A stretch of 64,000 nucleotides of DNA from Occallatibacter riparius (GTDB taxonomy: Bacteria > Acidobacteriota > Terriglobia > Terriglobales > Acidobacteriaceae): NCBI RefSeq assembly GCF_025264625.1, contig NZ_CP093313.1:186001-250000 (forward strand), in the 5' to 3' direction. Both the position numbers and the translations under genes were made by a program. The notes under the pieces are model-generated. The model made no database searches. It was given only the letters and a program-made list of their open reading frames with translations, and was not told where the DNA came from. This document shows positions 1-8,824 of this stretch, piece by piece (position 1 is the first letter of the stretch; each line of letters begins with the position of its first letter).

Positions 1-59
1 CGTGGATTGCCACATCCGGCCGTCATCTCGCTCAACTCTCAAATAAGGAGGGGGTCGCC

Positions 60-1358
60 GTGTCACGCAGAAATCTTCCCTTTGTGTTTCTGTGCTTCGT
101 ATTGGTGCAACTCGCAATTCTGCCGCGTGCGTTTGGGCAGGTGACTGACGATGCGCAGCCAAACGTCCGAGTCAATCCTGTCATCGAATGGAACCGGGAG
201 CTCCTTGTCATTCTCCGTACGCCGGGGGCCCAGCCGGCGACGATCCACTCCACCCGAAGCTTTGCCATGCTGCACGCCGCCATCTTCGATGCGGTCAACG
301 CCATCGACAGGTCCTATCACCCCTACGCACTGCATCTTTCGTATGTGCCGCGAAGGGCCTCAACCTGGGCTGCCGCGGACCAGGCTGCGCACGATGTCCT
401 GGTCGCGCTATATCCTGCTTTTTCGCCCTCGCTCGATTTGGAACTCCAACAAGATCTCGACCAGCTCCCTAACGGCAAGAGGAAGACAGAAGGCGTCGCA
501 GTTGGAGAAGCGGCCGCCGCCGCGATCATCGCTCTGCGAGAGGACGATGGATCTTCGGCGACATTCCCGCCTTTTGTACCCACCAGTCAGCCGGGAAGCT
601 ACCAACTGACACCGCCCAATTTTGCGCCCGCAGATTTCGTTCAATGGGCGAGCGTCAGACCATTCGCGATCGATTCTGCAAGCGAGTTTCGCCCCGCCGC
701 TCCGCCCGATCTCACCAGCGACCGCTATACGCAGTCCTTCAATGAAGTGAAAGACTTTGGTTCCGCGGCAAGCACTCTGCGCTCGACGGATCAGACCCAG
801 ATAGGAAAATTCTGGAACGGCAACATTCAGGATTTCTGGAACGAGATCGCTCAGACAGCGGCCACTCAACATGAACTGGGCATCCTGCGGAGCGCGCATC
901 TGTTTGCAGTTCTGAATTTCGCGCTGGCCGACACGGCAATCGCGTTCTTTGATGCAAAGTACACCTACGATCTGTGGCGGCCGGTGACAGCCGTCCAAAT
1001 GGCCGATACCGATAATAACCCGGGCACCGAGGCGGACAGCACATGGCAGCCCCTATCGGTCAAGACGGCACCTGATCCGTCCTATCCCGGCGCACACAGC
1101 GCCGTCAGTGCGGCGGGCGGCTGGGTACTCCGCGAATTTCTCGGAAACGCGATCCGCCTCGACGTGACATCGGAGTCGCTCCCCGGAGTTACGCGGCACT
1201 TCAGCAGTTTTTCTGATGCGGTCGCGGAAGCCGGCGTGAGCCGTATCTATGCCGGCCAGCATTTTCGGTTCGACCATGAGGAAGGGTTGCATCTCGGCGA
1301 TCGCGTAGCCCACGCCGTGACCCTGAGCGTCCTTCAACCGCGACGAGATTGGAGGTAG
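60..1358 (+). CDS. Secreted vanadium-dependent haloperoxidase / PAP2-type phosphatase-like protein
   Basis: 432 aa from a GTG start with AGGAGG-like ribosome site 8-15 bases upstream. The first 26 residues form a signal peptide ending in a FGQ-type cleavage site, so it should be exported. The full acid phosphatase/vanadium haloperoxidase signature is present: K-x6-RP (K300, R307, P308 in KYTYDLWRP), a PGAHS element with H346 replacing the usual PSGH, and SR-x5-H-x3-D with H401 (SRIYAGQHFRFD). In characterised relatives these residues bind vanadate or phosphate and the two histidines act in acid/base catalysis or metal ligation. Whether this copy halogenates or dephosphorylates cannot be told from sequence. 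It stands alone; the downstream mogA gene is convergent. Confidence 0.85.
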   Translation: MSRRNLPFVFLCFVLVQLAILPRAFGQVTDDAQPNVRVNPVIEWNRELLVILRTPGAQPATIHSTRSFAMLHAAIFDAVNAIDRSYHPYALHLSYVPRRASTWAAADQAAHDVLVALYPAFSPSLDLELQQDLDQLPNGKRKTEGVAVGEAAAAAIIALREDDGSSATFPPFVPTSQPGSYQLTPPNFAPADFVQWASVRPFAIDSASEFRPAAPPDLTSDRYTQSFNEVKDFGSAASTLRSTDQTQIGKFWNGNIQDFWNEIAQTAATQHELGILRSAHLFAVLNFALADTAIAFFDAKYTYDLWRPVTAVQMADTDNNPGTEADSTWQPLSVKTAPDPSYPGAHSAVSAAGGWVLREFLGNAIRLDVTSESLPGVTRHFSSFSDAVAEAGVSRIYAGQHFRFDHEEGLHLGDRVAHAVTLSVLQPRRDWR

Positions 1359-1469
1359 CTCTCGCAAGGGAGCTGCTTCTTGCATCGCTAACCCGTCAGG
1401 CCCGCAGGGCTATCGTCTATCGATTTTAGGCTCGTGCTACAGGCTGAGGACTGATAGCTGATGGCTACC

Positions 1470-1949
1470 TCACGGATGCCCCTGCGCGCCCGCGGCCACG
1501 TCAATCCCATGCTTCAGCAGCTTGAGAATCGACCCAAGGCTCTCCGTGGCGCCGCGCTTGCTACCCGGTAGGTTCACGATGATGGTGGCACCCTTCAGCC
1601 CGCAGACTCCGCGGGAAAGCCACGCGAACTGGTTCTGCGCCGCGCCCATCGCCCGCATCGCTTCGGCCAGCCCCGGCGCTTCACGGTCGATCACGCGCCG
1701 CGTAGCCTCCGGTGTGCGGTCGCGCGGGCCCAGCCCCGTTCCGCCGGTGGTCACAATCAGCGCCGCTCCGTCGTTTGCGAACTGCTCCAGCAGCACCGCA
1801 ATCGTGTCCTCTTCATCGGGAACCAGCGCCGTCTCGACCGTAGCCTCCGGCCACTGCTCGTGCAGCAGTTCGACAGTCGCGGGTCCGGCCGTATCCACAG
1901 CCTCGCCCCGCGAACAGCGATCCGAGATGGTTACAACCGCGAGCAGCAT
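1470..1949 (-). CDS. mogA: Molybdopterin adenylyltransferase, MogA/MoaB family
   Basis: 159 aa if started at the ATG at 1949, which has AGGTGA five bases upstream; a GTG at 1958 would add three residues but lacks a well-spaced ribosome site. The start VVTISDRCSRGE and the TTGGTGLGPRDRTPEAT block near residue 70 are the hallmark molybdopterin-binding motifs. The family adenylates molybdopterin before molybdenum insertion. It follows the esterase gene directly, the stop of that gene touching the alternative GTG. A molybdenum enzyme that would need this cofactor pathway, an IorAB-type oxidoreductase, is encoded at 49.2-51.9 kb. Confidence 0.92.
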   Translation of the reverse strand: MLLAVVTISDRCSRGEAVDTAGPATVELLHEQWPEATVETALVPDEEDTIAVLLEQFANDGAALIVTTGGTGLGPRDRTPEATRRVIDREAPGLAEAMRAMGAAQNQFAWLSRGVCGLKGATIIVNLPGSKRGATESLGSILKLLKHGIDVAAGAQGHP

Positions 1950-1958
1950 ACGCGTCAC

Positions 1959-2903
1959 CTACTCCGCTTTTGCTCCAACTATTCCTATTGTGTGCAGCCA
2001 CGTTTCCACCATCTGCGGCCATCCGGTCACCGGCAGTTTCTGCACCTTGCGAAGCCCGTATCCGTGCCCACCCTCAGCATAGATGTGCAGTTCCGCCGGC
2101 ACCTTCGCCTTTTTCAGTTGCAGAAAGTAGTTCGTCGCATTCTCCACGTGCACCGGGTCGTCCTCGGCCTGCACGATGAATGTGGGCGGTGTCTGCTCCG
2201 TGGGATTGATCTCCGGATTGGTCTCCATGTTCTTTTCATCCAGCGCCAGGTACCCCGGATACACAACTACCGCGAAATCCGGACGGCAGCTCTGATCGTC
2301 GGCCGCGTCCACGCGATCATAAAGCCGCTTGTCGAAATGTGTGCTGATCGCTGCCACCAGGTGCCCGCCCGCTGAAAAGCCGAGCACACCCACCTTGGCC
2401 GGATCGATGTTCCACTCCTTCGCCTTCTGCCGCACCAGCCCAACTGCGCGCTGCGCATCCTGCAACGCCGCCGGCGACTTCGGATACGGCCCCGAATCCG
2501 GCACGCGATACTTCAGCAACACGCACGCGATGCCCGCGCCGTTCAGCCAGTCGCACACCTCCGTGCCTTCCAGATCAATCGCGAGGATGTGATACCCACC
2601 GCCCGGAAACACTACCACCGCCGGACGCGGCCCCGACGGCCCTCCGTCCTTCGGCGCGTAGTACGTGATCGTCGGCACCGAAACTTTCCCAAGCCGGATC
2701 AGCGGCTTGCCCGCGATCAGGTTGTCCTTGGCCGTAGTTGTATCGGCCTCAGGCGCTGCTTTCGGCGCATTCGGCACTACCGGCACGCCATTCGGCCAGA
2801 TGGGAATCTGCGTGTGCCCCGCCGCTGGCTGCCAGCCCGATTGCGCGAACACCGAAGCACACGACAACGCCACCACTGCAAGAGCAAGACTGCGCATATA
2901 CAT
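1959..2903 (-). CDS. Secreted alpha/beta-hydrolase esterase (acetyl-esterase/lipase type)
   Basis: 314 aa. The N-terminus (residues 1-21, ending VFAQ) is a signal peptide. The alpha/beta-hydrolase core shows an oxyanion-hole loop VVFPGGGYH near residue 97, the nucleophile elbow GFSAGGH near residue 175, an acid in QAEDDPVH and a catalytic His in GGHGYGLR near the C-terminus. Family relatives in polysaccharide-degrading bacteria are carbohydrate (acetyl-xylan-like) esterases, which fits a genome segment rich in glycosidases, but the substrate is not shown. GGAG lies about nine bases before the ATG. It is the first gene of a two-gene unit with mogA. Confidence 0.88.
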   Translation of the reverse strand: MYMRSLALAVVALSCASVFAQSGWQPAAGHTQIPIWPNGVPVVPNAPKAAPEADTTTAKDNLIAGKPLIRLGKVSVPTITYYAPKDGGPSGPRPAVVVFPGGGYHILAIDLEGTEVCDWLNGAGIACVLLKYRVPDSGPYPKSPAALQDAQRAVGLVRQKAKEWNIDPAKVGVLGFSAGGHLVAAISTHFDKRLYDRVDAADDQSCRPDFAVVVYPGYLALDEKNMETNPEINPTEQTPPTFIVQAEDDPVHVENATNYFLQLKKAKVPAELHIYAEGGHGYGLRKVQKLPVTGWPQMVETWLHTIGIVGAKAE

Positions 2904-2995
2904 CAGGAGATCTCCCGAAAGATGTCGCAGCGATCATTGCAGCACTACCAGCCTCGCCGCAAGCTGAAGCGCACTCTACGGCTGCCACTCTGTCA

Positions 2996-3988
2996 CTACG
3001 GCTTTGCCCCCGGCGGCACCAGCAGCGTGAGCTTCTCGCTGGTCATCTCCATGCGCACCGGCGCGTGCCCCAGCACCTCGCCATCGGCCTCCACGAACAG
3101 CGGCCCCTGCGCATCCGGCGCGGCAACGCACTCCACGGCCTTCGCGGTAATCAGCTCCACGTCCTTTGAGAACGTCTGCCGCCCCGCCATCACCGCCAGC
3201 AAGAAACGAAGATAGCTCAGCCGGCTTCGCGTCTTGAACGCCACCAGCGAGAGCTCGTTGCTATGCAGCGTTGCTCCCGGCGCAAGCTGCCCCAGCGCTC
3301 CGCCAAACGACCGAATCCGGACCGCGAGAATCTGCGATGCATGCAACGTCGCTCCTCCGCCGTTGCCGTCGTCCACCCTCACCTCGAACAGCGGAAACGG
3401 GTGACTGGCCCAGATGCGGAACGCCTCAATCATGTAGAGCACGTATCCGAGCCGGCGCTTCAGCGCTGGATCCATCCTCGCCATCAGCAGCGCGTCCGGG
3501 CCCACGCCCGCGGCCACCGTAAAGTAGCGGCACTCCTGCGAGCCATCCTTGGCGCGATAGCTGATTCTGCCCACTGGCACCTCAACCGGCCGTGCCTCCA
3601 GCAGTCTCTGAATCGCCTTCTCCGGCGATCCCGCCAGGCCCAAGTCCGCCGCCAGCGCGTTCGCGGTCCCCAGCGGAAGCACCCCCAGCGCAACGCTCGT
3701 TCCCACCAGCCCCTGCAACACCTCGTGCACCGTGCCGTCGCCGCCGCACACCAGCACCGTGTCGCAGCCGTCTGCTACAGCTTTGGCCGCCATGGCCGAC
3801 CCGCGTCCCGGCCCATCGATCACCAGGTGATCGACCTCCATGCCCGCCCCGGCCAGCGCAGACGCGGCCTTACGCACGGCACTTCTGCGCACCGGCGACA
3901 CCGATCCCGAAGCTGGATTCTCAATTAGCGCAACTTTGCGCATGGATCTCTCGGCAGCCGTTCCGCCGGACAACTCAGCCACTTCCAT
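2996..3988 (-). CDS. Diacylglycerol/lipid kinase, YegS-DgkB family
   Basis: 330 aa from the ATG at 3988 (AAGGG eight bases upstream); an ATG at 3943 starts right at the first beta strand, and the open frame extends to 4090. The DAGK catalytic domain begins ALIENPASG and contains the nucleotide loop VCGGDGTVHEVLQGL (family GGDGT) and LGVLPLGTANALA (family GT-x-N-x-A). These proteins phosphorylate diacylglycerol or related lipids in membrane turnover. It is divergent from the GH3 gene at 4144 and separated by about 90 bases from the esterase unit. Confidence 0.88.
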   Translation of the reverse strand: MEVAELSGGTAAERSMRKVALIENPASGSVSPVRRSAVRKAASALAGAGMEVDHLVIDGPGRGSAMAAKAVADGCDTVLVCGGDGTVHEVLQGLVGTSVALGVLPLGTANALAADLGLAGSPEKAIQRLLEARPVEVPVGRISYRAKDGSQECRYFTVAAGVGPDALLMARMDPALKRRLGYVLYMIEAFRIWASHPFPLFEVRVDDGNGGGATLHASQILAVRIRSFGGALGQLAPGATLHSNELSLVAFKTRSRLSYLRFLLAVMAGRQTFSKDVELITAKAVECVAAPDAQGPLFVEADGEVLGHAPVRMEMTSEKLTLLVPPGAKP

Positions 3989-4143
3989 TCCGCAACCCTT
4001 CTTGCTTCGATGCGGCAAGTCCCGCCCGAGCCCAGTCCAGGCCCGCGCCAGAATCCCGTGAACTTCGCCTGCCCCAGACACGTAATTCAACTACAATTGC
4101 TGCCCGGAAATCCAGAAAGGATGTCGGAAGTTCCGAATGTCCC

Positions 4144-7056
4144 ATGACTCTCTGTGCACATAAGCTCTCCTCCCGCCTTCTTCCTGCCCTGTTGCTCGCC
4201 TCTAGCGCCTTCACCAGCACCGCCCTCTGCCAGAACAACCCGGCAGACACAACCAGCACCGCGCCCTACAAAAACGCCGCCCTTCCCGTCCCTGACCGCG
4301 TCGCCGACCTGCTGTCGCGCATGACGCTCGAGGAGAAAATCGACCAGATCAACTGGGGCTGGCTGCAGAAAGTTGACGTGGTCGATCCCACCAACACCTA
4401 CACCGCTGAAAGCGCCCGCAAAGCGCTCGGCGCGGAGTGGGGCGGCGACATCCAGCTCACCCCGCGCAACGCCGCCATCCTGCGCAATGCCGTGCAGCGC
4501 TACCAGCTCGAGAAGACGCGCCTCGGTATCCCCGTCATCTTTCCCGGCGAAGCCCTGCACGGCTACATGGAATACGGCGCCACCAGCTTTCCGCAGGCCC
4601 TCGGCCTCGCCAGCACCTTCGATCCCGCGCTCGTCAAGCGCATCTTCACCGCTATCGGCGACGAGGCCGGCTCGCGCGGCTCCGGCCAGGTCTTCTCGCC
4701 CGTCCTCGACATCGCGCGCGACCCGCGCTGGGGCCGCACTGAAGAAACCCTCGGCGAAGACCCGTATCTCGTCTCGCGCATGGGCGTTGCCGCCATCACC
4801 GGCCTGCAGGGCGACACGTACCTCATCGATCGACACCACGTTCTCGCCACCGCCAAGCATTTCGCGGTGCACGGCGCCCCCGAAGGTGGCACCAATACCG
4901 CGCCCGGCAACTACTCTGAGCGCGTCATCCGCGACAACTTTCTCGTCCCCTTCCAGGCCGCCGTGCAGGAAGCCCACGTGGGCTCCGTCATGGCCTGCTA
5001 CAACGAAATCGATGGCGTCCCCTGCCACGCCAATCACTGGCTGCTCGACAAAGTCCTGCGCCAGGAGTGGGGCTTCGACGGCTACATCTCCTCCGACGAC
5101 AATGGCATTCAGATGCTGATGGACACGCATCACACCGCGCACGATATGAACGACGCGGCTCGCCAGGCGCTCGATGCCGGTGTCGACTTCGACGTCTCCG
5201 ATGTCCCTGTCTATGCCCGCCTCGGCGATCAGGTGAAAGCCGGCGCCGTCTCCATCGCCCAGGTCGATCGCGCTGTCTCCCGCATCCTCGCCACCAAGTT
5301 CCGCCTCGGCCTCTTCGATCATCCCTACGTCGATCCCGACTATGCCGAGCGCATCAACAACGGCCCCGAGCATCGTCAGCTCGCGCTCGAGGCCGCGCGC
5401 AAGTCGCTCGTCCTGCTCAAGAATGACAAGAACATCCTCCCCCTCGACCTCGCCAAACTCAAGGCCATCGCCGTCATCGGCCCCAATGCGGCCGACCTCC
5501 ACATCGGCGGCTACAGCCGCGATCCCGGCTTCGGCATCAGCGTGCTCGACGGCATCAAGGCCCGCGTCGGCGACAAGGCCAAAGTCCTCTATGAAAAAGG
5601 ATGCAAGATTACCACAGCTCCTGAAGGCTTCAGAGGCTGGTGGGCCGATAACGTCGAGCTGGTCGACACCGCATCGCAGGCCGGCTCCATCAAGGCCGCG
5701 GTCGATGCCGCGCGCAAATCCGACGTAGCCATCGTCGTGGTCGGCGAAAACGAAAGTACCAACCGCGAAGCCTGGTCTGAGGGCCATCGCGGCGACCGCG
5801 ACTCGCTCGATCTGCTCGGCGCGCAGAACGATCTCGTCAAGGCCGTCGTCGAAACCGGCAAGCCCGTCATCGTGCTGCTCATCAACGGCCGTCCGCTTTC
5901 TGTCAATTACATCGCCGAGCACGCCGCCGCCATCTTCGAAGGCTGGTACATGGGCGAAATGGGCGGGCAGGCATTTGCGGAAGCTGTCTTCGGTGACATC
6001 AATCCCGGCGGCAAGCTGCCCATCACCTTCCCGCGCACAGTGGGCGCGCTGCCCGACTTCTACAACCACAAGCCCAGCGACAATCGCAGCTACGAATTCA
6101 GCACGCGCAAGCCGCTCTTCGCCTTCGGCTCCGGCCTCAGTTACACCACCTTCAAGTTCGACAACCTCAAAGTCGAGCCGCAGCAGATCCTTCCCGGCGC
6201 AACTGCGAAAGTCACGGTCGACATAACCAACACCGGTTCGCGCGAAGGCGATGAAGTCGCCGAGCTCTATCTGCACCAGCGCGTCGCATCCGTTACTCAA
6301 CCTGTCATGAAGCTCACCAGATTCGAGCGCCTCACGCTCAAGCCCGGCGAAAAGCGCACCGTTGAATTCAGCGTCACGCCCGACATGCTGAAGATCTGGG
6401 ACATCAACATGCACCACGTCATCGAGCCCGGCGTCTTCAATCTCATGGTCGGCCCGAGTTCTGACGACACCAAAACCGTCAAGCTCACCGTCGCCGGACT
6501 CAACGGCGAAACCGGCAAGCCCATCTCCACCGCACCCATTCCGTCTAACTCCGAGTCAGGCATAGTCAGCACGTTCGATGACGGCAAGGTCGCCGCGAAT
6601 TACGGCATGTGGATCGCCGCCGGCGACAGTATGAACGGCGGCAAATCCAAGTCGTCCATCGCCATTGTCGAGCCCGGCGCTCAAGCCAGCAAAGGCGCGC
6701 TGCAGATCAAAGGTGAAAACATCGAAGGCGGCCCGTTCATCTTCTCCGGCGCGCTCTACACGCCGGGCGCAACGCCCATGCAGCCCGTAAACCTCTCCAG
6801 CAAGAAGGGGATCAGCTTCTGGGCCAAGGGCGACGGCGGAACCTACACGGTACTCTTCCTTACCGAATCACGCAGCGGCCAGTCCGGTGAGATACCCGGA
6901 ATGACGACCTTCGTCGCCGGTGCCGAATGGAAGCAGTACACCTTCCCGTTCTCCACCTTTGAAACCGACGGCAGCGACCTCACCGGCATCGGCTTCATCT
7001 GCATCACCGACCCCGGTAAATTCCAATTCGCCATCGACCAGGTCGAAATCAAATAA
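4144..7056 (+). CDS. Secreted GH3 beta-glucosidase/xylosidase with C-terminal jelly-roll-like domain
   Basis: 970 aa. The open frame runs upstream to 3592 but the ATG at 4144 begins a clear signal peptide (to about residue 33). The GH3 TIM barrel occupies about 45-360, with the DPRWGRTEETLGEDPYL substrate-binding motif and nucleophile D318 in GYISSDD. The GH3 C-terminal alpha/beta sandwich is at about 415-650, a fibronectin III-like domain at about 690-760, and a further 170-residue beta-rich domain (from FDDGKVAANYG to the end) resembling CIA30/CBM11-type jelly rolls. The last domain is absent from most GH3 enzymes and may bind glycan. Substrate is a beta-glucoside or xyloside; a finer assignment is not possible. 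Confidence 0.93.
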   Translation: MTLCAHKLSSRLLPALLLASSAFTSTALCQNNPADTTSTAPYKNAALPVPDRVADLLSRMTLEEKIDQINWGWLQKVDVVDPTNTYTAESARKALGAEWGGDIQLTPRNAAILRNAVQRYQLEKTRLGIPVIFPGEALHGYMEYGATSFPQALGLASTFDPALVKRIFTAIGDEAGSRGSGQVFSPVLDIARDPRWGRTEETLGEDPYLVSRMGVAAITGLQGDTYLIDRHHVLATAKHFAVHGAPEGGTNTAPGNYSERVIRDNFLVPFQAAVQEAHVGSVMACYNEIDGVPCHANHWLLDKVLRQEWGFDGYISSDDNGIQMLMDTHHTAHDMNDAARQALDAGVDFDVSDVPVYARLGDQVKAGAVSIAQVDRAVSRILATKFRLGLFDHPYVDPDYAERINNGPEHRQLALEAARKSLVLLKNDKNILPLDLAKLKAIAVIGPNAADLHIGGYSRDPGFGISVLDGIKARVGDKAKVLYEKGCKITTAPEGFRGWWADNVELVDTASQAGSIKAAVDAARKSDVAIVVVGENESTNREAWSEGHRGDRDSLDLLGAQNDLVKAVVETGKPVIVLLINGRPLSVNYIAEHAAAIFEGWYMGEMGGQAFAEAVFGDINPGGKLPITFPRTVGALPDFYNHKPSDNRSYEFSTRKPLFAFGSGLSYTTFKFDNLKVEPQQILPGATAKVTVDITNTGSREGDEVAELYLHQRVASVTQPVMKLTRFERLTLKPGEKRTVEFSVTPDMLKIWDINMHHVIEPGVFNLMVGPSSDDTKTVKLTVAGLNGETGKPISTAPIPSNSESGIVSTFDDGKVAANYGMWIAAGDSMNGGKSKSSIAIVEPGAQASKGALQIKGENIEGGPFIFSGALYTPGATPMQPVNLSSKKGISFWAKGDGGTYTVLFLTESRSGQSGEIPGMTTFVAGAEWKQYTFPFSTFETDGSDLTGIGFICITDPGKFQFAIDQVEIK

Positions 7057-7070
7057 CCCTCACATTCTCC

Positions 7071-7177
7071 GTGCTCCATCCTGTCGACTTTTTCTGTCGA
7101 CAGGGTGGGAAAGCACAAATCTCGCCGTGCCCCATCCTTGCGATGTCTTTGCTTTTGTCGCAAGGGTGGGAGAGCAC
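7071..7177 (-). repeat. Two tandem copies of a palindromic repeat with swapped stems
   Basis: Copy 1 (7071-7115) has stem CCTGTCGAC (7080-7088) pairing with GTCGACAGG (7096-7104). Copy 2 (7127-7177) has a different stem, CCTTGCGA (7136-7143) with TCGCAAGG (7158-7165). Both share the flanks GTGC-(T/C)CCAT before and GGTGGGA-AGCAC after. They lie 15 bases after the GH3 stop and could end its transcript. Related copies occur in the opposite orientation at 16.1-18.7 and 36.2 kb. The remainder of 7178-7313 shows nothing recognisable besides the start region of the next gene. Confidence 0.75.
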
Positions 7178-7313
7178 GAAGCCACCGAGAAATCGCACAA
7201 ACAGCCGCCGCAACCCGCCAGGAACAACTTTTCCGGCATCCGTTTGCATCTTTGTTGAATAGGTGGGGCTGGCAGCAAGTTGAGCCGGCTCCACCGTCCA
7301 AGCGGAGAGCGCC

Positions 7314-7469
7314 ATGGTCGTACTGTTCTTTATTCCTATTTTGATTCTCGCTATCGTGGCCGTGTTTCCGGCGTGGCCCTACAACCGCAACTGGAGCTAC
7401 TATCCCAGCGGCGGCCTCGGTGCCATTCTGCTGCTGACCATCGTGCTCCTGTTTATGAATCGAATTTAA
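7314..7469 (+). CDS. DUF3309-family membrane miniprotein
   Basis: 51 aa. ATG preceded by GGAGA six bases upstream. Two hydrophobic segments (about residues 3-20 and 34-48) flank the family-defining centre FPAWPYNRNWSYYPSGG, matching the DUF3309 pattern of PTWPYSxxWGYxPSGGLG. Function unknown; the family comprises small predicted inner-membrane proteins. It stands alone between a repeat block and the convergent fahA gene. Confidence 0.85.
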   Translation: MVVLFFIPILILAIVAVFPAWPYNRNWSYYPSGGLGAILLLTIVLLFMNRI

Positions 7470-7514
7470 AGCAAGCTATTCTACGCGGCTAAATTACAGT
7501 TGGGCCCTCGCAAC

Positions 7515-7542
7515 GGCGAAGCGATCGATGCACGGCTTCGCC
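7515..7542. terminator. Possible hairpin between convergent genes
   Basis: GGCGAAGC (7515-7522) pairs with GCTTCGCC (7535-7542) across a 12-base loop, 11 bases beyond the fahA stop and 46 beyond the DUF3309 stop. There is no U-run, so it is at best a weak or factor-dependent end signal. Confidence 0.35.
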
Positions 7543-7552
7543 TAAGCGAGAT

Positions 7553-8824
7553 TCATATCGCCGGCAAAATCTTCCCCGTACAAGAACCAAACCCGATCCT
7601 CGGCAGGCCATCCTTTTCCGCAAACGCGCGGAAGATCACCTCGTCGCCATCTTCAAGAAACGTGCGCGTCTCGCCTGTCGGCAGCTTCACCGGGTCGCTG
7701 CGATGCTTCATCTCCAGCAGGCATCCTTCCGATCCCTGCTCCGGCCCAGAGATCGTCCCCGTCGCCAGCAGATCGCCCGCGCGCAGATTGCACCCGTTGC
7801 TCGCGTGATGCGTCACGAGCTGCGCAACCGACCAGTACAGATCGCGCAGGTTCCCCCTGCTCACGCGCATCGGCTCAATCTTCTCTTCACCCATCCGGCG
7901 CGACTGGATATACACCTCGAGCGAAACCTCGATCGCATCTCCGCCGCCAGCCAGATAGGGCAGCGGCGCAGGATCGCCTTCCGGCCGCGCCTGCATCGGC
8001 ACTCGATATGGCGCGAGCGCCTCCAGCGGCACCACCCACGGCGAGATCGTCGTCGCAAAATTCTTCGCTAGAAACGGCCCCAGCGGCTGATACTCCCACG
8101 ACTGCACATCGCGCGCCGACCAGTCATTCAGCAGGCACAGCCCGAACACGTGCTGCTCCGCACCGCCAATCGCAATCGGCTCGCCCAGCGCATTCCCCTG
8201 CCCGATGAAGATGCCGATCTCAAGCTCATAATCCAGCGAACGCGACGGCCCGAACGCCGGCTCATTTGCTTGCGCGGGTTTCGTCTGTCCGCTTGGCCTG
8301 CGAATGTCCGCGCCGCTGACCACAATCGACGACGCACGCCCGTGATACCCAATCGGTACATACTTGTAATTCGGCAGCAGCGGATTGTCCGGCCGGAAGA
8401 GCTTTCCCACCCGCGTCGCATGATGAATCGACGCATAGAAATCCGTGTAGTCGCCAATCTGCGCCGGCAGTTGCATCTCCGCGTCGCCCATCGGCACAAG
8501 CATCGCCGCGACCTTCCGCTGTGTCTCTGCGTCAGCACTCTCCGCCAGCAACTCCGTCACGCGCCGGCGCAGCGCAGACCATGCCCCCGGCCCAAGCGCC
8601 ATCAACGGATTCAGCGTGGTGGCCGTGCACGCATCCACCACGTCATCCGGCAGGTCCGCCAGCAGGCTCTCGCTCGCCGCGCTTCGCAGATCAAATATCT
8701 GATCGCCAATCGCGACGCCAATGCGCGTCGTATGCGCGTGCGTGAAGACCCCATACGGCAGGTTGGCCAGCGGGAAATCAGTCTTCGCATCGTTCGCCGA
8801 AGCCACCCAGCTTTTCAAAGCCAT
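7553..8824 (-). CDS. fahA: Fumarylacetoacetase
   Basis: 423 aa from the ATG at 8824, seven bases after GGAGG; the frame is open to 8866 but that part lies inside the upstream gene. Catalyses the last step of tyrosine degradation, fumarylacetoacetate to fumarate plus acetoacetate. The FAH fold is seen in ELEIGIFIGQGN (metal-binding glutamates), LLNDWSARDVQSWEYQPLGP, and the C-terminal GTISGPEQGSEGCLLEM block. Length matches eukaryotic-type FAH (about 420 aa), with the N-terminal FAA_hydrolase_N domain. Last gene of the five-gene aromatic operon; overlaps its predecessor by 10 bases. Confidence 0.95.
   Translation of the reverse strand: MALKSWVASANDAKTDFPLANLPYGVFTHAHTTRIGVAIGDQIFDLRSAASESLLADLPDDVVDACTATTLNPLMALGPGAWSALRRRVTELLAESADAETQRKVAAMLVPMGDAEMQLPAQIGDYTDFYASIHHATRVGKLFRPDNPLLPNYKYVPIGYHGRASSIVVSGADIRRPSGQTKPAQANEPAFGPSRSLDYELEIGIFIGQGNALGEPIAIGGAEQHVFGLCLLNDWSARDVQSWEYQPLGPFLAKNFATTISPWVVPLEALAPYRVPMQARPEGDPAPLPYLAGGGDAIEVSLEVYIQSRRMGEEKIEPMRVSRGNLRDLYWSVAQLVTHHASNGCNLRAGDLLATGTISGPEQGSEGCLLEMKHRSDPVKLPTGETRTFLEDGDEVIFRAFAEKDGLPRIGFGSCTGKILPAI

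Noticed and set aside
3592..4143. N-terminal extension of the GH3 frame
   Set aside because: It overlaps the lipid kinase on the other strand, is Pro/Arg/Ser-rich, and the signal peptide begins at 4144.
4087..6417. 776-codon open frame on the minus strand opposite the GH3 gene
   Set aside because: It is an antisense shadow of a GC-rich, strongly coding plus-strand gene; composition (Gly/Val/Asp/Ala) is typical of reverse-complement frames, and no domain is recognisable.
7049..7315. Several overlapping small frames in the repeat block
   Set aside because: They are translations of the palindromic repeat (Cys/His/Trp-rich words such as APSCRLF and GWGT recur in all copies), not genes.
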